The translations under genes were made by a program, and so were the position numbers. From NCBI RefSeq assembly GCF_029784165.1, contig NC_073696.1, positions 150,880,812-150,944,811 on the forward strand: a DNA stretch of 64,000 nucleotides. Reading direction: 5' to 3'. The notes below the pieces were generated by a model. That model had not been told where the DNA came from, ran no database searches, and worked only from the letters and a program-made list of their open reading frames with translations. This DNA comes from Wyeomyia smithii. Taxonomy: Eukaryota; Arthropoda; Insecta; Diptera; Culicidae. Below are positions 32,452 through 43,466 of the stretch, in pieces (within the stretch, counting starts at the first letter, position 1; each line of letters starts with the position of its first letter).

Positions 32452-32700
32452 GATTAGAACAACAGGGACACAATGCCAGTAAGCGCCAACTTAAAAACGG
32501 TGATTTTGCAACAGAAACGGCTGTAAATACTCCAAACTCGATATCACACGCGTGAAAGGCGTTGTAAAAGAGCAATAGGTAGAAAGAAATGTTTGTATTT
32601 AGAACTTTTACTCGAATAAAAATGTCGAAAAGTAAAATAACGGTTAGAGCAAAGTAAACAAACTATTGGCGTGTTGCCAGAAAAAAATGTGGTCAATGAT
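32452..32700 (-). other. 5' UTR of CR1 copy 2 (approximate)
   Basis: The sequence upstream of the ORF1 ATG has no coding signal. The 5' end of the element is not defined by a target duplication, so the limit is a guess. Confidence 0.4.
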
Positions 32701-32839
32701 CGGAGCAAATTTATTTGCAGGCAATAATCGTTTGTTGCCATGAATCTTGCGTGGAATGAGTGAAAAAGGGTCGCTTTACAACCAAGAAATATGAATGCCA
32801 ACTCCAAGAGCTCTTTAAGGGAGCTGCATGGCCGCAAGT

Positions 32840-32890
32840 TTACAAAGTCCGATTTGCCAAGCGGATGGTCGTAGGTTCGAATCCTAGTAG
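32840..32890 (+). repeat. tRNA-like fragment, probable SINE remnant
   Basis: GGTTCGAATCC at 32874-32884 is a perfect RNA polymerase III B-box, and 'cctagtag' follows as a partial acceptor-like pairing. 'tttgccaagcgg' upstream is a weak A-box. The spacing (about 20 nt) is too short for a functional tRNA and no cloverleaf closes, so a tRNA-derived SINE fragment is more likely. Confidence 0.4.
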
Positions 32891-32899
32891 AATCTGGCC

Positions 32900-33900
32900 A
32901 TTCGTTGTCACAAAGGATTTAAGGTTGGGTTTATTTTATTATAATACCTTGGTGTGCTTCCTCTGAACAAAATAAGTCCCTCTCATAATAAACTGACCAG
33001 AAGGACGCCCAACGAAACTTCTCCAGGCAATTAAAATTGGTGATATTTGGCAGGAGGAACGAGGCTTGGTATAGTACAGCAAGTCAGTGTGTAAAAAGAA
33101 GGGTGAAATCTTTACACACAAGCAGGGATAAAATGATAATAAGCATGCCAATGCTCAATAGCGGAATTGCTAATAACAGAAGTGCAGGATACAGCAGACA
33201 CCCGGGCATATCTCACAATAGGTCAACTATTCTGGTCGCAGTGAAGGGGTCCATACAAGAAAAAAGAGCTTTTTATAATCGCCGCGAACTTGATTGCGTC
33301 TGAGCCGGTTAAGCGAACTATTGGATCATTGATTGGCTATGAATGAATTGGTTTAGTTTGATGCTTTTGTAAAACGGTTGAAGACGATTGATTATATTAT
33401 TGTATGAAAGTTCATAGATATGAAGAAGACGAGTAAGATTGGTTAGCTTACTACCGAGCAAATCACTTAAAAGAAAACAGCAACACAAACTTATCCGAAA
33501 TACCCCAATCCACTAGCGTATTATTAACTTCTTTGGCGATATTTTTGCCGGAGCTTGAATCAATTTTAAGCGCGCCCAAGAGCTTTGCTGTTCCATCTTA
33601 ACTCACAAGTATTGCAATTCGATCAACATAAGGTCTACCGACTATATTTGTTACAATTTTACCGTTCTAATGAACTAGATCTTTAATGTAGAACTATTTC
33701 ATGAAAAAATAATAATAATACTAAAATTAACATTAAATTTATACGCAAAGTTCCAAATTATAATTTCTAGAATACTACATTGCCAATGAAGTCGGAATTT
33801 GCTTCACCATTTCGATTTTAACGGTTCACTTCACGGATCTGCTGCAATAAAGTACGATTTTGGGTATAATCACTGAATGGCAGCTTCAAACCCTCTAACG
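32900..33900. other. No gene recognised
   Basis: Frames at 32939-33303 are short and lack recognisable motifs. AT-rich intergenic DNA. Confidence 0.4.
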
Positions 33901-33904
33901 TATA

Positions 33905-34062
33905 CAAGAGATCATTCATTTATCACGTAACGTACTCAGAGTAGGGAGGTATTCAACGAAGTGTTCGATTGCCGGATGCTCCCATGCAAAACTGCGTTTC
34001 TTAGGGGTGGGAGGTACTCAAAATTGTCAAAATTTCCCGTTACGTAATATGTGAATGTCCCT
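33905..34062. mobile_element. Probable MITE fragment with imperfect inverted ends
   Basis: 'ttcatttatcacgtaacg' (about 33915) and 'cgttacgtaatatgtgaatg' (about 34037) are inverted relatives. The wording resembles the GGGAACATTCAT...ACGTA termini of the elements at 19313 and 39184. Ends and duplication are unclear. Confidence 0.45.
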
Positions 34063-34317
34063 AATGCTATACTTTGATAATTAAAAAGTATTTCGACGCA
34101 AAATATACAACTAATTTAAGAAACAAAGGCAAAAAACTGCAAAAAGTGATAGAAAACCAACGATTTTTATGAGAATCAATTTTTTTTCAAATATAAGCGT
34201 TTTGTGGGTCCACTGGATCAACTTCAAATTTTTATGGCTTATTATTTGAGTAAAAAGGAAACTTTTTCCGCCCGTTGCTCATCGAAATCGCATGATGTTG
34301 CAAAAAAGGCCACTCTA

Positions 34318-34914
<597 letters not shown>

Positions 34915-34924
34915 CGTTATGAAA

Positions 34925-35150
34925 AGACGAGCCCAGCCGACCATGCCGACACGCCGCATCGATCGACCACAGCAACCGATGCGCCAGGGAATTGATGAGC
35001 CAGGAGAAACCAGCGTAGCAACAGCCAGGGTAACTACATCGAGACGACCAACGCCAACTTGCCCCATCGATCGGACGCAACGATCGATGCACCGTAGAAA
35101 TGATGAGCCAGGAAGAATCCAGCGTAGCAACAACCCAGGAAGGCAACGCA
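34925..35150 (+). repeat. Tandem duplication of about 108 bp
   Basis: 'gatgagccagga' starts at 34994 and 35102 in matching contexts ('catcgatcg' before and 'ccagcgtagcaac' after each). The two units diverge moderately. They probably form part of the LTR that ends at 35341. Confidence 0.75.
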
Positions 35151-35341
35151 GACACGACCAACGAGTACCAACGTGGAGGACCCATCGAACGATATTGGTT
35201 GTGCTGACTAGGTAGATTTAGTTAATAAAAGGTTTAGCGATAGGAATATCGAGTTAGTATCAAGCGTGCGTTCTATTGTAATCGGTCTTAAAACGTGAAT
35301 AAATATTTTTTTTATAATACTCGTAACCATTCGAGCATTAC

Positions 35342-35352
35342 TGGCGCAGTCG
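35342..35352 (+). promoter_or_regulatory. Primer binding site, tRNA-Ser type
   Basis: TGGCGCAGTCG follows directly after the probable LTR end. It matches the reverse complement of the CCA-tailed tRNA-Ser acceptor end from recollection. Confidence 0.65.
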
Positions 35353-35793
35353 ACGGCAAGTGCGTGGAAGTAGTGAAACGCTAAATTTCCTAAGTGCGAA
35401 TTAAGGAAAAGACTTAGTGCGGAAAAAGCAGTGCTAAGTGAACCGGAAAAAATACAAGTCCAAGTGAAAATTAGGACTTAGTTAAACAAACCAAAAGTGA
35501 CTATCAAGTGATATCGCAAATAGAAGCTGCACTTAGTGAAAATAAGCGCAGTTTTAACAAATAAAAGCGCTTGGAAACAGAGCACCTCACGAAAGCCCAA
35601 CCCGAGCAACATTCATCGAGAATAACCGGATCATCGTCGAAGCCACTGGTGAGCGCATATCACTCAGTTTGCGTGATTCGGAGCGACGGAAGGACCCACA
35701 CACATCTACCTACAACCTACCAGAGGACCATACTTGAGACTCCAGATGATGCTGAAAGCATTTCTGTAAGTAAAACACTCTTAAACTAAATCT

Positions 35794-36293
35794 NNNNNNN
35801 NNNNNNNNNNNNNNNNNNNNNNNNNNNNNNNNNNNNNNNNNNNNNNNNNNNNNNNNNNNNNNNNNNNNNNNNNNNNNNNNNNNNNNNNNNNNNNNNNNNN
35901 NNNNNNNNNNNNNNNNNNNNNNNNNNNNNNNNNNNNNNNNNNNNNNNNNNNNNNNNNNNNNNNNNNNNNNNNNNNNNNNNNNNNNNNNNNNNNNNNNNNN
36001 NNNNNNNNNNNNNNNNNNNNNNNNNNNNNNNNNNNNNNNNNNNNNNNNNNNNNNNNNNNNNNNNNNNNNNNNNNNNNNNNNNNNNNNNNNNNNNNNNNNN
36101 NNNNNNNNNNNNNNNNNNNNNNNNNNNNNNNNNNNNNNNNNNNNNNNNNNNNNNNNNNNNNNNNNNNNNNNNNNNNNNNNNNNNNNNNNNNNNNNNNNNN
36201 NNNNNNNNNNNNNNNNNNNNNNNNNNNNNNNNNNNNNNNNNNNNNNNNNNNNNNNNNNNNNNNNNNNNNNNNNNNNNNNNNNNNNNNNNNNNN
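35794..36293. other. Assembly gap, 500 N
   Basis: Exactly 500 undetermined bases, a nominal gap size. Frames that run across it are meaningless. Confidence 1.
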
Positions 36294-38636
36294 GCGCGAG
36301 GGGGGCAGTTGGCTCCGCCCGAGTGCTGACCAATTAGTTGCCACATTATCGCGGGCGTGCGACGCCACCATGCCTAGGACCCGCCAACCTAGGAATGGTA
36401 AGTCACCGGTATACTGGTGGACCGACGCGATAGCGGACCTCCGTAGCGCGTGCCTCCGTGCAAGACGGATGTTGCAACGTTCACGCACCGATGCACAGAG
36501 GGTAGAGCGCCGTGTAGTATTCGGATCTGCAAGATCGGCGCTTAAAAGTGCGATAAAGGCGAGCAAAAGGGCCTGCTTCGATAGGCTATGCGCGAGTGCC
36601 AATACGAATCCGTGGGGCAACGCCTACAGAGTCGTAATGGCGAAGACCAAAGGCGTGTTGGCGCCTGCAGAGCGATCACCAGCGATGCTGGAGCGCATCA
36701 TCGAGGGACTCTTTCCACGACACGAGCCAAATCCTTGGCCTCCGGTTGCTGAGTCTCACGTCCGACGTTCCAGTATCTCAGACACAGACCAGGGATGGTC
36801 GGTCAACCTGCCGGGCATCCAATCCGTGAGAGACGGCAGCCGTGCAGAGGTTGTGGAGGAGGTAAGGGTTACGAATGAGGAACTCATCGTGATCGCCAAC
36901 TCCCTAAAGGTGAGCAAGGCACCGGGACCGGATGGAATCCCGAACTTGGCCATCAGGACGGCCATGAAAGTGGCCCCTGATCTATTTCGAGCAGTCATGC
37001 AGAAGTGCCTGGATGACTGCCTCTTTCCGGACAGGTGGAAGCGACAGAGATTGGTGCTGTTGCCGAAGGCTGGGAAACCGCCAGGGGACCCATCGGCATA
37101 CAGACCTATCTGTCTGCTGGACACTACGGGCAAGGTGCTTGAGAGGATTATCCTCAACAGACTGGTGAAGTACACAGAGGGTGTAAACGGTCTGGCAAGT
37201 AACCAGTTCGGCTTCCGGAAAGGTAGATCCACGCTGGATGCTATTCTCTCTGTCACCAAGACGGCAGAGGTAGCACTCCAGCGTAAGAGTTGGGGCATTC
37301 GCTATTGCGCAATCGTCACGCTTGACGTGAAGAATGCATTCAATAGCGCCAGTTGGGACTCCATAGCGCTCGCGCTTAGGAGCATCCACGTACCGGTGTC
37401 GTTGTACAAGATTTTGGAAAATTATTTCCAGAATCGGGTACTAGTTTACAACACGGAGGAGGGTCAGAAGTGCGTCCCAATCACCGCAGGGGTACCACAA
37501 GGTTCCCGGTGTTGTGGAATGTCATGTATGACGGGGTGTTGAAACTAAAGTTCCCTGTAGGGGTTGTGATCGTCGGTTTCGCAGACGACATCACGCTAGA
37601 GGTCTACGGCGAGTCGATCGAAGAGGTCGAGTTGACGGCCGCGCACTGCATACGCAAGGTCGAAGACTGGATGCACTCTAGGAAACTGGAGTTAGCGCAC
37701 CATAAAACGGAGGTTACGGTTGTGAACAACCGCAAATTAGAGCAACAGGCGGTGGTCAGAGTCGGTGACTGCACCATTACCTCAAGGCGTTCCTTGAAGC
37801 TCTTGGGGGTTATGGTTGACGATAAGCTCACATTTAAGAGTCACGTCGACTATGCCTGTAAGAGGGCTTCAACGGCCGCTGCAGGACTATCTCGAATGAT
37901 GTCCAATAGCTCAGCGGTATATGGCAGCAAGCGTAAACTTCTTGCCAGCGTGGTTTCGTCCATACTTAGGTATGGTGGGCCAGCGTGGTCCAAAGCGTTA
38001 GGTACCAACAGTCATCGTCGAAAACTGGAAAATACCTACAGGCTCATGTGCCTGAGGGTTGTGAGCGCGTACCGTACAGTGTCATACGACGCAATCTGCG
38101 TCCTGTCCGGCATGATGCCTATCAGCATAGCCATTAAGGAGGACGTAGAATGCTTCGATCAACGTGACACAAGGGGTATACGAGGCACCAGAAGGTCATT
38201 CTCGATGATCAGATGGCAGCAGGAATGGTCCAATTCCGCAAAGGGTAGATGGACGCATCGACTTATTCCGGACGTATCCGGATGGGTCGGGAGGCGCCAT
38301 GGAGAAGTTAACTTCCACTTGACACAGATTCTGTCAGGTCATGGTTGCTTCAGGCAGTATCTACACAGATTCGGGCATGCGGGGTCCCCCATGTGTCCCG
38401 AGTGCGCGGATGCGGAAGAAACTGCTGAGCATGTCTTCTTCGTGTGCCCTCGTTTTGTGCATGCGCGGAGCGACATGATGGTAGTGAGCGGGCCAGACAC
38501 CACTCCGGACAACCTAGTTCGGAGGATGTGTAAAGACCCAAACATTTGGAGGGCGGTTTGTACAGCCGCCTCTCAAATAGTTTTAGAATTGCAAAACAGG
38601 CGACAGGTTGACCACCGACACGCCAGTGTTAGCTAA
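36294..38636 (+). pseudogene. R1-clade ORF2 reverse transcriptase (copy 2), frameshifted
   Basis: Two overlapping frames cover the RT. The first (36370-37542) has YWWTDAI, KAPGPDGIPN, YRPICLLDTTGK, FGFRKGRSTLDAI and VTLDVKNAFNS up to GVPQGS. A 10-bp deletion at about 37509 (copy 1 has 'atcctgggtc' there) removes ILG and shifts the frame. The second (37470-38636) continues with FADDITLEVYGES and the C-terminal HLTQILSGHGCF finger block. A segment of about 22 residues around 36757-36825 (SSISDTDQGWS) is absent from copy 1. Apart from these the frame is intact. Confidence 0.88.
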
Positions 38637-38830
38637 CGGCCAGTCTCCAGGTTAGTTAGCTAAGTTAGCAAAGAGATCTATAGAACCAAGAGGGTGCACA
38701 GAGCACAAAAGCCGCTCCCCGAAGCAATACCTAGCGGTGGTCCCGGGGAGTATTATGGGCTGGAGACTGGAGGGGTTCTAGTGGGTCCGGTCACTGATTC
38801 AAACCAACCCCACACTCCCTGAGGTTGGTC
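38637..38830 (+). other. 3' UTR of R1-clade copy 2
   Basis: About 190 bp after the ORF2 stop. The block at 38720-38752 corresponds to the 3' UTR of copy 1. No poly(A). Confidence 0.65.
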
Positions 38831-39183
38831 ACCTCAATATTCCAAATTCATTGATTTCTTGCGATTTGCTTATATCGTTTGGAATCATTGGTTTTATCGG
38901 AATGACAACATCCTCGTCTTTTGCCTTTGGTACATCACCCCTATTCCGGAAATACTCATATTGGGTGGTATTCAGTTATTTTCGTTGTTTTTCAGAAACT
39001 GAAAGTGGTCATCTTCGAATTCAAGATGGTGTCCAGGGTCAATGCTTGGCTTCTATACATTATTTCGATTACGGAAATATTCATATGCCGAATACTAATT
39101 CGGCTGTTTCCCGGAAGTTGCTATCTTACAATTCAAAATGGTGTCTGAGGTCAAATTTGAGCTTCATGCATCATTCTGGTTAA

Positions 39184-39574
39184 GGAGCATGCATAAATGA
39201 CGTAGCTTTTTTTTAGTTTTCTTGACTCCCCCCTCACCCATCGTAGCATTTCGTCACAAAGTGGCAGACCCTCGCTAGATAATGACGTAGCTTTATAACA
39301 ACCCCGCCCCTCTCATCTATTTTTTTTTGCAAATTTCATTATCAAGAACATACATTGTATCAATTATGATCAAGAAAAGGTAATAAAGTATTGAAAATGA
39401 CCCTTAACAAACATAACAGTACTAAAAAAGAACAATTAGAACAAATCCATTTTATTTCTTGATTTCATATTTGCTACGTAGCTTGACCCTCTACCCACCC
39501 CATCGTCACATTTCGTCACAAAATTGCAAATCCCCCCTCCCCCCTCGAATGCTACGTCATGTATGAATGTTCCC
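39184..39574. mobile_element. TTAA-flanked MITE (piggyBac-like ends) inside repeat copy A
   Basis: TTAA occurs at 39180-39183 and 39575-39578. Termini are inverted: GGAGCATGCATAAATGACGTAGC on the left and its relative (reverse of 'gctacgtcatgtatgaatgttccc') on the right. Removing the element restores 'tctggttaagaaacac', the wording found elsewhere in this family (for example near 39698), which proves insertion. No coding capacity; TTAA targeting suggests piggyBac-type mobilisation. Confidence 0.82.
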
Positions 39575-40089
39575 TTAAAGAAACACTCATATTGGGTGGT
39601 ATTTGGTCACTTTTGGCTATTTTTCAGAAACCGGAAGTCACCATGCTGGATTTTAAAATGGCATTTGGAGACAATTTCTGGAACCTGAGCGTCATTCTGG
39701 TTTAAGAAACACCGCTGTTTTTCAGAAACCGGAAGTCGTCATCGTGGATTTCAAAATGGCATTTGGAGACAATTTCTGGCCTCTGAGCGTCATTCTGGTT
39801 AAAAAAAACACCCATATTAAGGGATATTTGGTCATTTTGGAAAACTGCCCAGTCACCGGAAGTCGCCATTTTACAACTCAAAATGTTGTCGAAGGTCGAT
39901 TTGAGGTTTCAGTGCATCATCACGATTTCGGAAATACCCATATTGGGTGGTATTTGGTCATATCCCGCTGTTTTTTAGAAACCGGAAGTCGCCATCTTGG
40001 ATTTTAAAATAATATTTGGAGACATTTCCCGGATAGAAATCGGAAGTTTCCATCTTCAATTTAATAATGGCGGCTGGAGTCGAAAATTT

Positions 40090-41000
40090 TTCTTGCTATC
40101 AAAAACCTCAACATATCAAATTTGGTTCCATTTGTTTGATCATTTCTCGAGATGTGCAGAAATTTGTGTGGAACCCCTCCTTTCAGAAAAAGGAGGGGTG
40201 TCGAAACATTATAGACATCTTTGTTACCCCTAAAAATATTCACCTGCCGAATTTGGTTCCATTTATTTGGTTAGTTCTCGAGATGTGCAGAAATTTGTGT
40301 TTCATTTGTTTGGAACCCCTCCCTCACATAAGAGGGAGTCGTACCATTTTGGACATATTTGTTACCTCTAAAAATATTTACATGCCAAATTTGGTTCTAT
40401 TTGGTGGATTAGTTCTCGAGCTGTGCGAAATTTGTGTTTCTTTTGTATGGGACTCCTCCCTTTTAAAAGAGGGAGGGGCGTCAAACTGTTATGGATATAT
40501 TTGATACCCCTAAAAACATCCACCTGCCCAATTTGGTTCCATTTACTTGGTTAGTTTTCGAGATGTGCATGAATTCGTGTTTCCTTCGTATGGAACCCCT
40601 CCCTTTTAGTAGTAGGAGGGGTGTCAAACCATTATGGATATATTTGTTACCCCTAAAAACGTCTACCTTCCAAATTTGGTTCCATTTGCTTGGTTAGTTT
40701 TCGAGATGTGCATGAATTTGTGCTTCATTTGTATGGGACCCCTCCCTTCCAGAAGAGGGAGGGGTGTCAAACCATTATGGATGATTTTGTTACCACTAAA
40801 AACATCCACCTGTCAAATTTGGTTTCATTTGCTTGGTTAGTTTTCGAGATTTGCATGAATTTGTGTTTCATTTGTATGGTACCCCTCCCTTCCAGAAGAG
40901 GAAGGGGTCTCAAACTATCTTAGTCTGAGGTCGACTTGTGGCTTCAGAGCACCATTGCGATTCCGGAAATACCCATATTAGAAACCGGAAGTTTAAATCT
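40090..41000 (+). repeat. Tandem array of about 131-143-bp units
   Basis: The phrase 'ttggttcc(a/t)' starts at 40122, 40253, 40391, 40533, 40676 and 40819, giving spacings of 131, 138, 142, 143 and 143 bp. Each unit has 'ttagtt(c/t)tcgagatgtgc', 'gaatttgtgtttcatttgtatgg' and 'cccctcccttccagaagagg'. Related units continue with more divergence at 41240-41660 and at 58290-58560. Confidence 0.9.
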
Positions 41001-41770
41001 TAAATTTATAAATGGTGTATGGAGTCGAGTTTTGACTCCTGTGCCTCGACCCGATCATTGTAGGCTGTTTTCAGAAAAACCTGGTTGAAATATCTGTTTA
41101 GCTTGTATGGGAGACCTCCCTTCCCTTCCAGAGTACGGATGAGTATCAAATCACAATAGAAATTCATGTTTGATTTGTATAAAAGCCCTCCCATCCAGAA
41201 GTGGAAGGGATGTTGAATCACCTTTAACATATTTTTTGCCCCCAAAAACCTCCACATGCTAAATTTGGTTTCATTTACTCTAATCGAAAAAAAAGTTCTG
41301 GAGTTGTGAAAAAATTTGAGTTTCATTTGTAGGAAACCCTACCCTTCCAGAAGAACGAGGGGTGGCAATCTATTATGGACATATTTGTTACCCCTTAAAA
41401 TATTCACCTGCCAAATTTTGTTCCATTTAGTTGGTTAGTTCTCGAAATGTGCAGATATTTGTGTTTAATTTGTATGGAACCCCTTCCTTCCAGAAGAGGG
41501 AGGACATATTTGTTACATAAAAAAACATTCACATACCAAATTTTGTTATATTTGCTTGATTGGTTCTCGAGCTGTGCGAAATCTGTGTTTCATTTGCATG
41601 GGACCCCTCCCTTCCAGAAAAGGGAGAGGTCTCGAACTATCTTAGTCATCTTTCTTGGCCCCTAAAAGCTTTATATACAAAATTTCACGTCGATCGGTTC
41701 AGTAGTTTCCAAGCCTGTATGGATCAGACAGACAAACAGAGCTGCGTTTTTATATGTTTAGATAGTTGAA

Positions 41771-42145
41771 CCGATCACCGTGACGGTAGCCACCAGTTCT
41801 ACTTGTATTTAATTTTCGCTGGTAGCTTTTAAAGAATGATTTCAAAAAAACTGTCGAGAGTCACCTATTTTAAATTGCTGTCATATTATTGTTGTTCATT
41901 GCGTCTTCTACGATCTCATTTCTTCGTTGCATGGAAATTCTATTTTCGTGAATTCCACCATTTTCCTTTTAATTTTCCTAGTTTTCTCGCCGTAACAATT
42001 TGCCTTGGATGAAGACGAACACAACAAAACAAAGCCAGCTCAAATCAGACGCTACGTTGTAAAGTTATGGGCGGTCGCACATATATGTAACTTTATTTTA
42101 TATATAAAGAATCTCGCGACGAGTATGCTAATAATTTCAACGAAT
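41771..42145. other. No gene recognised
   Basis: Intergenic DNA between repeat copy A and the next direct repeat. The 102-residue frame at 42005-42313 has no recognisable motif and crosses a repeat. Confidence 0.4.
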
Positions 42146-43466
42146 GGTTGCAGCACCCTCCGGCTATCGCTAGCTAAGGCGGTTCTCAGTGACAGGTGTT
42201 ATTGTTCTTCGCGATCATTACCGACAGCTGAACTACGAGTGCAAAAGACTTCGGGGTATGGGAAAACCTACTTTTTTGCATTTACCTTTCTAGAGAGCTC
42301 AGTAATGATCTAAAAATATTGCACTACATCATGTTAAAGTATAGTATTTTAGATGCCTAACAATTTTGCAAAAGACACTGAAGAGCTAGGATATCTCTAA
42401 GAAGAGCTATAGTTGTTCAAAGTTGAGTATGTCGATTTAAATGCAGAAAATCTTCTTTTCTACCAACACCAATGTACCGGCGTCAGTAGGATTCCCAACA
42501 GAAAAAACTTGTCGTAACGAGTTTATACACTCAGCTGGATCAAGCAAAGAAATTTAGGTCAATATTCTAGACGTAGGTAGAATCTACAATGTGTTTCAGA
42601 GGTTACTTCTAATGGAAATCTGACTAACGCCGGTACACTTGCAGTGTTGGCAGAAAAAATGATTTGCAACATAAATTTCGACATGCTTAACTTAGAACAG
42701 CTCTAGTATTTTTTTTTGGGACACCCTAGCTCTTTAGTGTCTTCGGCCAAGTTGTTAGGCATCATAAAACCTACCATTTGAAGTTATGAAACCTATGGTT
42801 TGAGCTATTTTGAGCTCTTTAGAATGGAAAATGCAAGAAAGTTGGTTTTTCCATACAAATCTTCATATAAATTTGAAATGAAATGCGCCAAGCGGAGACA
42901 AAACCAATCGACTTCCGATAAATTTCCCCGCCGCCGGCCGCCAGCCGTATTTTTGCGTACGGCTGAGTAATTTGAAGTTAAACTAACCCTTGAAAACCGT
43001 TAATGATTGAATAACTTTTTTATTTTGAATCATAGCTAGGTCAAATGTTCAGCAAAAATGTGTGTTTCTGTTTGGCTAATAATTCTAGAAGGTATAAAAT
43101 ATGCAGAAAATCCAGGAAAAAAGTTATATTTAAAATTATGATTTGAGTGAACTTTGCATATAAAACTTTTTATATCTTTTTTAACATAAGAGATAGAAAT
43201 CCGACACCTTCGACAAAGTTGCTAGTAAAACCATTTGCCACAACTTTTTCGAAGTCACTAGCTGTCTATCTCACTGTCCTGAAAAAACAAATTTTCCATA
43301 TCACTTCGAGGTGAATTAATCACTAAATCGTACATTCTAAAAGAAGCACAATAAAATCAGCGAAATAAAACACTGTGGATTGGTTGCAGCATCCGGCTAG
43401 CTAAAGCGGTTCTCAGCGACAGGTGCTATTGTTACTCGCGATCATTACCGACAGCTGAACTACGAG
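42146..43466 (+). repeat. Region bounded by direct repeats of about 90 bp
   Basis: 'ggttgcagca...gctagctaa(g/a)gcggttctcag' through 'ccgacagctgaactacgag' occurs at 42146-42239 and at 43382-43466. The two copies flank 1.1 kb that includes a foldback structure. This could be a pair of short terminal repeats or two copies of a small dispersed repeat. Confidence 0.65.
42335..42780. mobile_element. Foldback-like inverted repeat element, about 446 bp
   Basis: Arms 42335-42506 and 42603-42780 are inverted copies: 'gatgcctaacaattttgc', 'agacactgaagagctagg', 'agcatgtcga' and 'gtaccggcgt(c/t)agt' correspond on the two sides. Identity is about 75-80% by eye. The spacer is about 96 bp. No coding frame. 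Confidence 0.75.

Larger units (their letters stand above)
28568..32700 (-). mobile_element. CR1-clade retrotransposon with PHD-finger ORF1, almost complete, reversed (copy 2)
   Basis: Minus-strand order: 5' UTR (about 32700-32452), ORF1 with a PHD finger (32451-31687), ORF2 with endonuclease and RT (31673-28644) and a (TAAA)n tail at 28600-28568. PHD domains in ORF1 and this RT type are established features of CR1 elements. Only one stop codon breaks ORF2, so the insertion looks recent compared with other elements here. The 5' boundary is approximate. Confidence 0.85.
34916..35793 (+). mobile_element. LTR end, tRNA-Ser primer binding site and leader of a Ty3-type element (cut by gap)
   Basis: TGGCGCAGTCG at 35342-35352 complements the 3' end of insect tRNA-Ser (...CGACTGCGCCA), a primer used by many Ty3 elements. 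Upstream lies an LTR-like region with AATAAA (35300-35305) and the end 'cgagcatta'. Downstream, 35353-35793 is A-rich leader without a convincing gag frame before the N gap. The 5' limit of the LTR is uncertain; it may begin within or after the TA tract. Confidence 0.65.
36294..38830 (+). mobile_element. R1-clade non-LTR retrotransposon, 3' part (copy 2)
   Basis: From the gap edge this plus-strand copy covers ORF2 from the end of the endonuclease/linker (CDATMPRTR) to the 3' UTR. It is closely related to the reversed copy at 8688-13849. The 3' UTR shares 'ggtcccggggag'. It ends near 38830 in 'gaggttggtcacctc', where a different repeat family begins. The 5' half, if present, is in the gap or absent. 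Confidence 0.85.
38835..41770 (+). mobile_element. Large non-coding repeat family 'gaaaccggaagtc', copy A
   Basis: It begins 'aattcattgatttcttgcgat' and ends 'cagacagacaaacag...ttttatatgttta'. The same start and end are found at 55690 and 58690, so this is one family with a second copy in the window. It consists of diverged repeats of about 100-150 bp carrying 'cggaaatac(c/t)catattgggtgg', 'gaaaccggaagtcgccat' and 'tcaaaatgg', followed by a tandem array (40090-41660). Open frames inside follow the repeats and are not genes. The closing block 'gatcggttcagtagtttcc...cagacagacag' recurs widely in arthropod repeats, from memory. No transposase or RT is seen. Confidence 0.7.

Noticed and set aside
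32840..32890. Functional tRNA gene
   Set aside because: The A-box is poor, box spacing is too short and acceptor and anticodon stems do not form.
35710..36620. Frames running through the N gap
   Set aside because: The unknown bases cannot support a protein, and the flanking parts are antisense to the R1 element.
40067..40923. Frames of 68-145 residues with repeated FICMEPLPSRRGRG-like words
   Set aside because: They follow the tandem DNA units in different frames; synonymous-type conservation is not seen and unit length is not a multiple of three throughout.
40090..41660. Possible CRISPR-like array
   Set aside because: Units of about 140 bp repeat throughout, with no short repeat/unique spacer alternation, and the sequence is eukaryotic.
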